From NCBI GenBank assembly GCA_025267735.1, contig CM046297.1, forward strand, positions 12,398,515-12,462,514: 64,000 nucleotides of DNA, in the 5' to 3' direction. This DNA comes from Mactra quadrangularis. Lineage: Eukaryota > Mollusca > Bivalvia > Venerida > Mactridae. The notes under the pieces were generated by a model. The model saw nothing but the letters and a program-made list of their open reading frames with translations, had not been told where the DNA came from and searched no databases. The stretch's first letter is position 1; every line of letters starts with the position of its first letter. Of this stretch, positions 1 through 10,624 are shown one piece after another. The position numbers were made by a program, and so were the translations under genes.

Positions 1-374
1 CAATTCTAGGTCAGATATTTGTTTGAGATTGCACAAAAAGTAATGTTAGTAATGTAAATAGTATGATTGTTGAGGAATACGTAAAAAAGCCTTCTTCTGT
101 CTATCTGACTTAGTTCCAACCTGTGAAGTCTTGAATCTGCAATGTCTTTGTTCTGAACCCTAATGTATGAGTATGCTCCAGAGAGAGTTTAGTACATTCA
201 CCTGGAAGAAGAAGAAAGAAGAACTTCTATATAACATCATGACTATGCTGTTGTACCAATATCTGTGACACACTACTGTGGGCCAAAAAGAATATGCCTG
301 ATTACACTACTATCCACTGACTGGGGGACATTTGGGACTAACCTATATGTCTAATCTGCATGAAAGCTAGAGAA

Positions 375-548
375 CTTGGGTTGGTAGCGCAGTTGGTAGC
401 TTGCCTGGATTTCCAATCTAGTGTCCCAAAGGGGGTATGGGTTCCCACCCAGGGAGGTTATATCCTTTCATGAAAATTTGACAATTATGTCAATTTTCTT
501 CCATTAATAAGGTATGTGGTGAAGTTTCTGGCTTTGTGGACTGGTGGA
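375..548 (+). repeat. SINE family A, 3'-truncated copy
   Basis: The copy starts with a tRNA-like head (A box TAGCGCAGTTGGTAG, degraded B box GGGTTCCCACCC) and continues into the family body (cTTTCATGAAAATTTGACAA, then the GAAGTTTCTGGC block). Similarity stops near 548, so the 3' third and tail are missing. It is more diverged than the copies further right, which suggests an older insertion. Confidence 0.75.
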
Positions 549-576
549 ACTGGTCTCACTCTCATGCGTGTTACCA

Positions 577-752
577 GACTGTAACATGATCAAGTGTTGA
601 TCAGGTCCACTCTCATTGGCCCCATACTGTAAGTCATCAATGATGTCATCATATCATCGATACATACAATATGACCATGTGTTGATCAGGTCCGCTCTTA
701 TTGGCCCCATACTGTAACCAGCTATCAATGGTATCATCATATCATCGATACA
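577..752 (+). repeat. Tandem duplication of about 90 bp
   Basis: Two direct copies share GTGTTGATCAGGTCC, then TTGGCCCCATACTGTAA, and end in TCATCATATCATCGATACA. The copies differ at a few positions and by small indels. No coding potential was seen. Confidence 0.75.
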
Positions 753-1433
753 GGAGTCTGTACTGTTGCACTGTTAACAATATGTATGTGGTATATTTTA
801 AATGGCAGACTTTATTTATTCTTACATGTTGTAATCATAAATGATAGACTGATGTAATCTAGACTAAAATATTAGTTTTTTTCACCTGCACTTTAAAAGT
901 ACACTTTACTCATCATTACTGAAAACCATCAGACACAAAATTAAATTTATTGTTCTCCTCGAACATACAGTTCATTGTAACAGTAATTTTTTTGTTTGTC
1001 AGAAAATCCATAAATTAAAGTTTTAGATGTAGGATATTACATCATTTCACTAAGTGAATGATATGAATAAGAGCTTTATAAATACAAAAATTTGTATTTT
1101 CTGAATTAATAAACCATTTCTTGCAATATCTTGTTTTTTTTATCGTGCCTTCTTAAGTATGCTTCATGGGGTTCTTCTAACAGCCATATTATTTTATCAC
1201 CAAAAATTGTCTTAGTTTTTACCATCAAAACGTGATTTTCTCAAGATTTGTTTATGATAGAAGATAATAAATTGATTCACAAGTAAATGAAATCACACCC
1301 TTTAAAATGATACCTGATACATATTGGATTGCTATCAAAAAAGGTTAATTCTAACATAGGCACGTGTGTTTTCACTCTTTATTTAATGTGACGTCATCTA
1401 TGCTTTATTATTCAACAAAATATAGCTCGTGAC

Positions 1434-1639
1434 GGCTGTTGAAATTTTACTCCCCACGTTAAATGCGCAAAGCCGAAAATGGCGCCCGAGTTTATAAGGG
1501 TTGACTTTTACAATTTGGTTTCTATTCTATAATTAAGATTTTAATATTTTTTGTTCGGAATAAGAAACACCTATCTGTGAGAATTGTGTATATAAATGAT
1601 ATTTTCGGCCTTTGCACTGGGGTGGATTTCAACAGCATG
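1434..1639. repeat. Imperfect inverted repeat
   Basis: The left arm begins GCTGTTGAAATTTTACTCC and ends in a GCAAAGCCGAAAAT block. The right arm is its imperfect reverse complement (ATTTTCGGCCTTTGCA ... GGATTTCAACAGC). The spacer is about 120 bp. The structure is MITE-like, but target duplications are not clear. Confidence 0.6.
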
Positions 1640-1710
1640 ACGTTTCTGACAGTTAAAAATAGTTCTATAAATATATCTTTTCTACGGATGTATTTTACGA
1701 TGTTAGAATC

Positions 1711-1880
1711 GAAATAACTTACAGTTGTCTATATTTTGTTGTCTAATAAAATATAGGCACTCGTTTGATGCGCTTATTAAATCACTCGTGCTAAAGCACT
1801 CGTGATTTAATCATACGCGCATCACAACTCGTGCCTATATTTTATTAGACAACAAAATATAGACAACTGTAAGTTATTTC
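1711..1880. repeat. Near-perfect palindrome (fold-back element)
   Basis: The sequence reads GAAATAACTTACAGTTGTC at the left end and GACAACTGTAAGTTATTTC at the right end. Both arms of about 80 bp run inward through TATATTTTGTTGTCTAATAA and an ACTCGTG motif to a centre near 1795. Almost no spacer separates the arms, so the strand could extrude a cruciform or fold as RNA. Confidence 0.85.
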
Positions 1881-1996
1881 TTAAGCAAAGAACACAGTCT
1901 GTCTTGTTGTATTTTTCTTTACATACATTCATTATATAGAAGTTGGCCATTTTTTCTCTATATAATGTCATCATCATTATAAGGAGTCAAGTTTAA

Positions 1997-2110
1997 TAAT
2001 AATAATAATAATGATAATAATAATAATAATAATAACAACAATAACAACAATAATAACAATAATAATAACAATAATAACAATAACAATAATAATAATAATA
2101 ATAATAATAA
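1997..2110 (+). repeat. AAT/AAC trinucleotide microsatellite
   Basis: This is an uninterrupted run of AAT with interspersed AAC and one ATG-containing unit. The Ile/Thr-rich open frame across it is a by-product of the repeat. Confidence 0.9.
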
Positions 2111-3057
2111 TGACTTTATTTAATGAGGCTACACATTTGGATAAATCCAATCTTCCATGTGGACCTCTTAGTTTGTCAGGCCATTATATAAGTCTTGTCC
2201 ACCCCCACTCAGTATTTGAATAATGTACAAATGATTTACAGTGAAAGCGTGAAGACTTTAATCTCTCTGAGTGTCATTAAGTTATCCTATCCTTGTCTAT
2301 ACTTTATACAGCAATAAATTATAGATATACAGTAAGTGATTGCCAGTTTATTACTTTGCTAGTGTTCTTTTCACTTATATAAATTATCAAGTACTCTTAA
2401 CATCTCATATTGAACTCTTTATTAAAGTTAACTTATGATATATGTAGTTTTCAAAAAATCAAGAAAGACAACTCTTGTTGGTTTTGTTAAAATTTCAAAT
2501 TATGTCACTCATGATTACCTCCCTTTGATATAGGCATAATGCCATTATTTGGAAAAATGAGAAACAAAATAATTAAATAAAGATAAATTTATTTATGTTG
2601 CATAGTTCAGTGGTTTTGATTTCTTTTGTTTAATCTTTATTAAGTGAAAAAGGAAGGAAAATATGCCTGATTGAAGTCAGGTACACAGCTATAAGATTTT
2701 GTTAGTGTATAATTTGATTTAATATAGCTATGTTTGATGTATTTTTTGTGGAAGGAAGGAAGTTGAAAATGTAAGATGTAATTTATATATTTGAAGAGGA
2801 TTGTGTGTTGTATATTTCTATATAATTATATTGTTTTATATGTGACCTTTCTTATAATTGTATGATAAAGTTTCAGGTATGTTCTGATTTTATTTTTCGT
2901 TTTCGTTTATTTTGATGGTCGGTGAGAAAATGTCTGATGAATGTCATTGAGTAGGCGATCAGATGTATTTAGTTAGACTAGTATATTTGTTTTGTTTGTT
3001 ATTGTGGATTTTATGGCTTTTTATCACCACTTTCACAGGTCTAAACATTGATTTTCA

Positions 3058-3180
3058 TTGTGGGTTGCCCGGTTGGACAACTTGCTATATATTTTACTTG
3101 CCCAAATCAGCAGTAACAAGTTGCCCGAATCCAAATATAAGTTGTCTGGGAATAAGGATGACCTCAAATGTTTAGCTCTA
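3058..3180 (+). repeat. Dispersed repeat with GTTGCCC/CTTGCC core
   Basis: The segment has GTTGGACAACTTGC followed by AACAAGTTGCCCGAA and a terminal block CCTCAAATGTTTAGCTCT. Related sequences occur near 29355-29485, 39600-39775 and, as a fragment, 25630-25680. The shared 3' block is of the type GTCAGGGGCAATAG ... TTTAATGTCAAGCTCTG. The family is unidentified. Confidence 0.5.
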
Positions 3181-5647
3181 TTTCAGCTATTGATAGAGCT
3201 GGGATTATGTAAACTTAACTTTCTTGTAATTTATTTCTTTACCAGTACTCATTAGCCTTTCCTTTTGAAACTGACTGCTCCCTTATCTTGGAGAAGTCAA
3301 TTTGTTGTAGAATTGTTAGGAAATGCTCCATTACTTGCACTAAAAATTTACTCAGATTGTCCATCTAAAGTCCTGTATACATACTGCACTGGAGGTTCCA
3401 TGATAATAAAAAAATTTCAGCTCTTATGGAAGGGTGAGTCAAGAGCTGAGTTCTGGAAAGATCATTTGTTCAGGTGGGCCCTATAAGAAATCAAAGCGCT
3501 GATAGAACTGTCCGGACATGGATTTAACAGGGCAAAATTTGGTGATGTCATTAGAAAGAGGACTTGCGGCATTTAAAATTAATGAACAGACTGTATAACG
3601 AAGGATCATGACCTTGATATCGTCCACAGAAAAATGCGAATCAACTGATCATAATTTCCTACACCACCTGTATATGATCTATTTTTAGACAGTGGAAAAT
3701 TGCAGGGGTCTCTATTTTTGAGCTCATCAGGGATTCAGTTAAATGTACGAAAAGAACAAACAGGTCAGAGGTTACGTAACTTGTTATCAATATTTTAGCA
3801 GATGAATGACGGTTCTTAATTGAAAATGTTAACGGAATTAACAAATATTTCATGTATTGTGTGTTGACAACAAGACTGCTTGATACTGTCAGATATTGTT
3901 ATTAAGGGCACTATTTATTCATGTGTTGGGTCCCTAACTACATACTGTTATACTGAATCTGACTGCACATGTCCATCGAAAGTCTACGTCCGCGACATTT
4001 TTTGGTGGGTTTCAAAATATGTCGCTTACTAAGACCTGAATTGCTTATGCAATCCATGTCAAAAATGGAAAAAAAACAAAAACGCATTGAATAAAAAGAA
4101 ACATGTATACAGATATATTTTGAGATCTTCATGTTTGAGATTTGTGGTAGGATCTTAAATGCCATTGGGGTAAAAATGATCTCAAAATTTCAAATTCTCA
4201 TTGTAAGCATGCCATGTGCTATAGTTATGTACAATGTATGTCACAATGCGTAATTTGAGATAAATGCATTAAAAATGACCTAGTTTACATAATGATATAA
4301 AATATAGTTCAAGGACAGCGTACACGTCGTAGATACCTCGCTGTGATGTAATCTTCAAGGACTTTTTGATAAGAAATGAAAAAAAATGAAATAACCTTTT
4401 ATGGATAAAATTTTTATATACAAGTTACTTTATAGAAGTGTTATCAGATAAATGATCATTTTATGGAGTCTTTAAAACCCATCTGGAACCAGTTCTGACC
4501 AGTATTACGATTGGGAAAAGTTGTTTTACATAATACATTAACATACATATTCAATGTATTGAAAACTTACCTGACCTTTAAATGACTTTGCAGTGTTCTC
4601 ATTAGGAACCGGCTGCCAACCTAAACAGCCGGTTGGAATTAAAGAAAATAAAAATGAAAGAAAGAAATTGCCTTCGGACTGCCCTAGAAAGCCTATTACT
4701 TTTCTATTTGAGCCTATTCAACAAAATCTTACTGAGAACACTGCATTGAAAATGAAAGTGGTATCATTTAAAACCAGAGTTATTGCTATCTAAATTCCTT
4801 GAAGTTACAATAGTTGAAATTACAACTTTTAACATAACAGGGGCCATGTACAGGCATCTTCCTATTCTGAATTTTCTTTCAAATCATGCTTTTTTCCCCC
4901 AACTTAATAGTTTACCAATGATTTTTCATTCCCCTATCAATGAAATTGCATTAGAATTTTCCCATTGTTCTTTATAAAGTAATGCTGCTGGTCCCTCCTC
5001 TGACAATTGAATAAAATTTAACGAAAGTTTTTCAGTTTAAATTATTGTCATGATTCCAAACAGTTTAGTTTACTGATTATCTGAGGTTGAAACGCTAGTT
5101 TCTAAAACCTTAGGCCATTGGTAGTGCAAATGTAGGCTAAGAACCTGTTCAATAAAACCTTACAATATGTCTTGGTCATTGAACTCTAGATGTATGTATG
5201 ACATTTTGTATTTTTGGCAAGGCCATTATAGTTTCTATAGCAAAATAAGAATTATCTAAATTATACAGTAAATTGATACGATGAAATCGTTCAAAATTTA
5301 TAGTCTGTTTACGTTTCATTATAAGTGGACAAAGGTTACACAATAAGGACTAGAGTTAGGATCAAATAAATTTGATGGTCTTAACTGTGGAATGGTCTTA
5401 ATCTAGAGATCTTTTTAAAAAGTCAACAATTTACCGGTAGTGTGGGACTGAGCCATTCTTAAGTAATTCTTGGATTAGAAAAAGCTTTATTATTTACCCA
5501 ACTAAACCTGACTTTAAAAGCTAAGAATTACATCAAATATCAGCGAAAACTGAATATATATTCAGCATCTGGGACTTAAAGATTGTCAAAAAATGCATGA
5601 ATTTGCAATACTTGAGGTGTTTTTTTATAGCAGAACTTAACTTTACT

Positions 5648-5742
5648 TTAACCCTCAAAACGCAGGAGCCGAGTAAACTCGGTTCCGAAACGTACATATC
5701 GGTAAACGGGAACCGAGTTAACTCGTTTTTAGCGTGGGTTAA
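5648..5742. repeat. TTAA-bounded palindromic 5' end of the piggyBac element
   Basis: TTAACCC at the left and GGGTTAA at the right enclose an imperfect palindrome. The arms contain GAGTAAACTCGGTTCC and GGAACCGAGTTAACTC, and an inner CGTACATATCGG/CGGTAAACGGG pair. In the element this is terminal and subterminal sequence upstream of the transposase start, where transposase probably binds (inference). Confidence 0.6.
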
Positions 5743-5920
5743 TTGATGACGCATCAGTGGCTTTCCCAATGATGTTTAAACGTAAAATAAATATAGGAAC
5801 CAATGAAAAAGGGAGTTCCCTTCGTAAAACAGTTTGATTGGTGAGATTATTCTAGGTCGCTGACGTAGTTTATTAAAATAAAGACAGCGTGACCTTCACT
5901 TATTTTTGTAAGCAACAACA

Positions 5921-8024
5921 ATGGCGGACGACGATAATTTTCTGAATACGTACTTTGGGAATTCCGACAGCGACGGAGAATTTGAAGGGTTTGAAGAATC
6001 GGATTTGAGTAATATACGTGTGGGAATGTTGCCTGAGTTTGAGGCTGTGCCAAATGACGATGATAGGGACTTTCCTAGTGACATTTTGTTGAATTGGACG
6101 AGAGAGATCAACGAGCCATTAGTGCCACCGTTCTTAGGAAATTCTGGTTTGACTGTTGACATAAGTCGTGAAGCCGTTCCTTTGGACTATTTTTCGTTAT
6201 TTATGGAGGACAGTGAAATGAACAGTATTGCTTTAGAGACAAACAGATATTTCAATCAAATTCGTGCTCAGAAGGAGCCTTCAACTTACTCTCGTATGAA
6301 TTCGTGGTACGACACAACTGGGTCAGAGATCAAACGCTTTTTAGGATTGATCATTCTTATGGGACTGGTGGATAAACCTATGTTGAGTTCATATTGGTCC
6401 ATAGACAAGCTAGAAAACACTCCTGCATTTAGTGATTACATGACCAGAGATAGATTTATGGCTCTACTTTGCTTTCTACATGTTGTTGACAATTCAGTGG
6501 CCCCAGGCCGTGGTGAAGAAGGGTTCGATCCTTTGTACAAGGTAAAATGATAACAAAGACATAAATATTTGCTTTTTTACTTTATTATTATAACCAAAAT
6601 AGTTTTAAACATATTGCAAGACACTAAGTATAAGTTTTCATGAGTACATAATGAGCTCATCTTCAATAAAGCAAGTAAATTTCCAAGTTATGTATAGAAC
6701 CTATTTCCAACCGTCTCAGTCATCTCCGAGCCACATCGGTGCATATGTTCATGAAATATTTATTCACACATGTAATTTCAGGCAGTGATATCAACCATTA
6801 TAATAGACAGTGGACATCTATTAGCATAATATGTTATTTTATTTATAATTCTAAGTAGTTCTTTTTTTGTTTTTTCAGGTTAGACCAATATATGATGTGG
6901 TAACGTCCAGATTTAGAACGGCGTACATCCCGGACAAAGATATTGTTGTTGATGAAGGAATGGTACCATGGAGAGGTCGTCTTAGATTCAAACAGTACAT
7001 TCCCAGCAAACCTGACAAGTTTGGTATGAAGATGTACATACTCTCTGAAAGCAAATCTGGGTATGTGTGTGATTTTAGTGTGTACACTGGGAAAGACTTT
7101 GATCCAGATCCAGCAGCAGAAGACTCCGAATCAATTCTTGGTCATTCTTATCAAGTGGTGATGGGTCTTTTGCGTAGAGGTGGATTGTTAAATAAGGGAT
7201 ATCATTTATTTGTTGACAATTATTATACTTCCCCTGTGTTGTTTGACAGACTAACTGCAGAAGATACAGTTGCCACTGGGACCCTTAGAGTAAATCGTCG
7301 TGAGGTACCGACAGCTCTAAAAACTAAGTTGAAATCAGGGGACGTAGTTTTCAGACAGAGAGGTAACCTTCTAGCATTCAAATGGTTTGACAAGAGGGAA
7401 GTCAGTGTTCTGTCAACTGCTCATACAGCAACTATGAATGTTACTGGTAAGTCCAATCTAAATGGAGAACCAGTCATCAAACCAACTTGTGTTCTTGATT
7501 ACAACTCCAAGATGGGTGGAGTCGATCGGTCAGATCAGCTAGCTAAGTATTATACGTTTACAAGGAAAACAAATAAGTGGTGGTTAAAACTTTTCTTTCA
7601 CATTATAAATCTTGTTGTAACCAATGCTTTTATCCTTTACAAGAAGAACAATTGTGGGGGGAAATTCTTGACACATTACCAGTTCAGAAAACAGCTTGCT
7701 AGAGAGCTGATCAACTCTCACACAGCTTTGAAGCCTGCACGTGGACGGCCATCAGTAAACAGGGATGCTGAAAGTAGATTGACTGAACGCCATTTCCCAG
7801 ACTTTATACCTGCTAAGGAGGGTGCCAAGGTCAATAATCCAACAAGAAAATGTATTGTTTGTAATGTAAACACAGGAAAGAGGTGTGCTCCAGGAGAGTC
7901 TAGGAAGAGGAAGGAAACCCGCTACTGGTGTAAAGTGTGTGAGAAGCCCCTATGTGTTGTACCTTGCTTCCAGAGGTATCACACTCTTATTAATTACAAA
8001 CTTACTGAGTCAGAAAGTTCATAG
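5921..8024 (+). CDS. piggyBac transposase, two exons (PGBD4-like)
   Basis: Exon 1 is 5921-6541 and exon 2 is 6879-8024. They join in phase 0 across a GT..AG intron to give 588 residues. The acidic N-terminus (about residues 1-50) precedes the DDE_Tnp_1_7 catalytic region. The three aspartates expected for cut-and-paste at TTAA are D232 (IVVDEGMVPWRGR), D320 (LFVDNYYTS) and D423 (GGVDRSDQL). The C-terminus has a Cys-rich zinc-binding domain with C532, C535, C558, C561, C566, C570 and H575, as in family members that bind the element ends. The start ATG opens the longest frame right after a short leader and has context CAACAATGG. No frameshift or internal stop was found, so it may be active or recently active. 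An alternative is a domesticated PGBD gene, but the flanking TTAA/CCCT ends favour a transposon. Confidence 0.93.
6542..6878 (+). other. Intron of the piggyBac transposase gene
   Basis: The donor is AAG|GTAAAA and the acceptor is TTTTTTCAG|GTTAGA. Removing 337 bp joins DPLYK to VRPIYD, which restores the conserved family sequence. The intron is AT-rich and contains in-frame stops, so splicing is required for full-length transposase. Confidence 0.85.
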
Positions 8025-9039
8025 ACATTGATATTCTTACATCAAAGAGTTGGTAAAAGTCTTACAGACATTTTTATCTGTTTCGGACGGTAATTGTGAA
8101 ATTTTCCCCGTGCACACCTGTAATTAACCATATTGGGTCACCTGTGTGCTATATGGCACCTGAAATGTATCAATATATGTATTAAAGACTTAATTTGATT
8201 TCAGTAATACAATATAATCTTCTAATATTAGATATGAACTGTTTAATAACTGACAAAAGTTAAAAGATATAAACTATTAAATAAAAAGTTATTGAATAAT
8301 GTTATCATTTACCTGTGTTTATGTGTTGTATGAAAATTGTTTGCAAGTTGTTTTTTTTTTTTAAATAAAGATGCAATCTGTTAATTATTTATTGTTTTTT
8401 ATGTTTAGCTTCATTTCAAGCCAAAATAGAGACTTTTGATTTAAAAAGATGCTAGAAAAGGCTTATGTATTAAATTTTTCAATAATGCACACCTTTAACT
8501 TACCTGTACAGGTGAGATAATTAGCGACAGGTAAAATGAAGTGCGCCAAAATGTCCGTGAACTTATATCGAACAAATATCATATGGGGTTGATACACTTC
8601 TCTTCACTGGTTATTACTCTAAATAGTCAATTAATGGAGGTACCTAGTTTCTCTACATTCTCAGAAATTAATACAGTATCAGCATGTCTATGGAACAAAA
8701 ATATATATAGCATAGTGAGGGTTAAGTAATATATTGATGTTAGATCATGTTTTAACATATTTTGTATCTAAGATCAAGTGGCCAAGGTCAAGATTGACTT
8801 CAAATCATTGTAATCATTGTTTAATGATAGTGGAGTAATTGTAACCTTGTCCATACAATACTGAATGAGACAACTGTCCTGAGATGTTGATGGCTGTAGA
8901 TTATTTTGTTGGGTCAGAGCAAAACTAGGTTACGTTTTTTTTAAGTTATATGTTTTGACATCTCTTGTTTGAAACTTTGCCAAGGCAATGAATTGATAAG
9001 CCCTACTTTCATGGTCTCTGGCTTTGGCTTATTCCAACA

Positions 9040-9200
9040 TCACTCAGTCTTCAAGTTTAGCCAAAATACAGTGGACTGAGTCTACCAAAATCACTGTCCA
9101 TCCAGTGACTTTTAGAAAGTGAGAGGTCCAATGGTCCACCAACATGTACAACCACAATAATCCTAATTTAATAAAAAATCATTAATTGTTGTTATACTGT
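9040..9200 (+). repeat. Dispersed repeat also found at 48556-49000
   Basis: This segment and 48556-49000 share CTTCAAGTTTAGCC-like sequence, AGTGGAC(T/C)GAGTC(T/C)ACC, CCAGTGACTTTTAGAAAGTG and a TGTACAACCACAA block. In the second copy the sequence is split by a SINE. The family is unidentified. Confidence 0.65.
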
Positions 9201-9554
9201 GTTAATTCAATTTAGAATACTTTTACTCTAAGTTGATATAATTAACAGCATATTTAAACATATCTTTAAAACTTTTTTGGTCCAGTAAACTTTCTTTCGG
9301 TCCAGTAAAGAATTTTATTTTGCTGGACTGAATTTCCAATACTGATGAAATTTTGTCATGAAAACTGATATCACTGGAATGAAACTGGACTCACATGTAC
9401 CACTTAGGATACTAAAATGACTTTACAACATTTCTATATGCAGGCGCAAATGGTGCGCATATGCATCCTCAACAAAACACTGTTTTAAAACACATATATT
9501 GAACTTATTTTTACAATATAGTGTTTGATCTTTTTTCTTCAAAGTGATATCAAG

Positions 9555-9626
9555 GGCTTAAAGCTAAACAGTCGTAACTCAATATAAGAAAAGAGTGAGT
9601 TACGACTGTTTTGCCTCAAACCCGTA
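9555..9626. repeat. Conserved-loop stem-loop, copy 1
   Basis: A stem GGGCTTAAAGCTAAACAGTC / GACTGTTTTGCCTCAAACCC encloses GTAACTC-AATATAAGAAAAGA-GTGAGTTAC. Two more copies are at 46153-46222 and 55467-55534. They share the loop almost exactly while outer stem bases vary and mostly stay paired. Confidence 0.8.
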
Positions 9627-10336
9627 ATATATAATATGGTCAAGATGCAGTTATAATGTCATATCAGATTTTGTCGTCATAGTGATTAAAGAATGTTATA
9701 TATCTATTATTTTATGTACCCTACATCTTTCTGATTGAAGTAATACTAAAGTTTCAGGTGAAAGTTCTTTGTATGAACTTCTCTTAAACGAAATGTAAAC
9801 AAACTCGTAAATTATTAAGAAGTGCCATTTTATTTTCATTAATTTCTATGCTGACTGCTATTTGTTTCTTGACTCTCAAAGTGTATAATAATGAGCGCAA
9901 CATGAGGTAGTGGTCACTTGTAAAAAACAGGCTCCATCCTGCATGGCTTGACATCAAAGGTCGTCCTTTTGCTTCTGACTACCCATACTTGGGTTTGGGC
10001 TACCTGTAACAGCTATTAAAGATAATTTCGAGCAAGTTAGAAATATAGCTGGCTGTCTATTTGGGCAACCTAGTTAAAAAATAAGTATCAAGCTCTGTCC
10101 TGACTAAGAAACCTTTTCCCAGAAATTTTGTTTTGATAAATAATTTTTTATCTTAAAGAAATGGCCACATGATTTTGACAGCCATGAATCGTGATTATTC
10201 AGTCTTTCCTTTAACATTTACTATTTTATTTATGATATATATAGTAGTTGGCAAAATTATCAACAAGCCAGAATATATGAAATAAATAATTATCACTAGC
10301 ACAAATCAATTTCCCCTGGCTTACAGCTCGTGGGTT

Positions 10337-10624
10337 ATTTATTTATTTTTATTGGAGTTAAGGCAGTGTCAACAAAATTTAGGTCATTTTATTGGGTCCA
10401 GCGCACCTAACCTAGCTTTCCAGGACCATTGTCTATAACCAGTACTCACCTACCCTTCCACAAGGCCGGAAACTTCTCGATATTATCTAATCAATGGAGG
10501 AAAATCGACATTATTGTCAAATTTCATGGAAGGGTTTAACCTCCCCGTGTGGGATTCGTACCTGCACCCCTCGGGCACGAGTATCCAAATCCCGACACGC
10601 TACCAACTGCGCTATCAACCCAGG
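10337..10624 (-). repeat. SINE family A, full-length
   Basis: On the minus strand this reads a tRNA-like head (TAGCGCAGTTGGTAGCG, B-box region weakly degraded), a body with GAAGTTTCCGGCCTTGTGG and GTACTGGTTATAGAC, and an AAATAAATAAATAA tail. It is flanked by TTACAGCTCGTGGGTT and TTACAGCTTGTGGGTT (10321-10336, 10625-10640), a target duplication with one mismatch. This is typical of LINE-mediated insertion. Confidence 0.9.

Larger units (their letters stand above)
1..5647. other. Non-coding AT-rich flank with repeats
   Basis: No open frame here resembles a known protein or shows exon-like base composition. The stretch holds a SINE fragment (375-548), a tandem duplication (577-752), an imperfect inverted repeat (1434-1639), a long palindrome (1711-1880), an AAT-type microsatellite (1997-2110) and a dispersed repeat (3058-3180). 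Outside these I see only AT-rich sequence. An unseen upstream exon of the anion exchanger gene cannot be excluded. Confidence 0.6.
5648..8725 (+). mobile_element. piggyBac-type DNA transposon, apparently complete
   Basis: The element is bounded by TTAA at 5648-5651 and 8722-8725, the target site that piggyBac elements duplicate. The left end reads TTAACCCTCAAAACGC. The right end reads TGAGGGTTAA, so the terminal CCCTCA is an exact inverted match, though similarity beyond it is weak. Inside lies one transposase gene on the + strand with an intact catalytic triad. The length of about 3.1 kb fits autonomous piggyBac elements. The left boundary is convincing. The right boundary rests on six inverted bases plus TTAA and is less certain. 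Confidence 0.6.

Noticed and set aside
1387..1480. Possible promoter with GACGTCA (CRE-like) and GGCGCC motifs
   Set aside because: No downstream exon was recognised and the stretch is part of an inverted repeat, so promoter function cannot be supported.
3265..3486. 73-codon open frame
   Set aside because: Short, AT-rich, no homology; expected by chance in 64 kb.
4593..4793. 66-codon open frame starting after ACTTTGCAG
   Set aside because: The acceptor-like site and GGCTGCC/AACAGCCGG palindrome drew attention, but the peptide matches nothing known to me and has no compatible partner exon.
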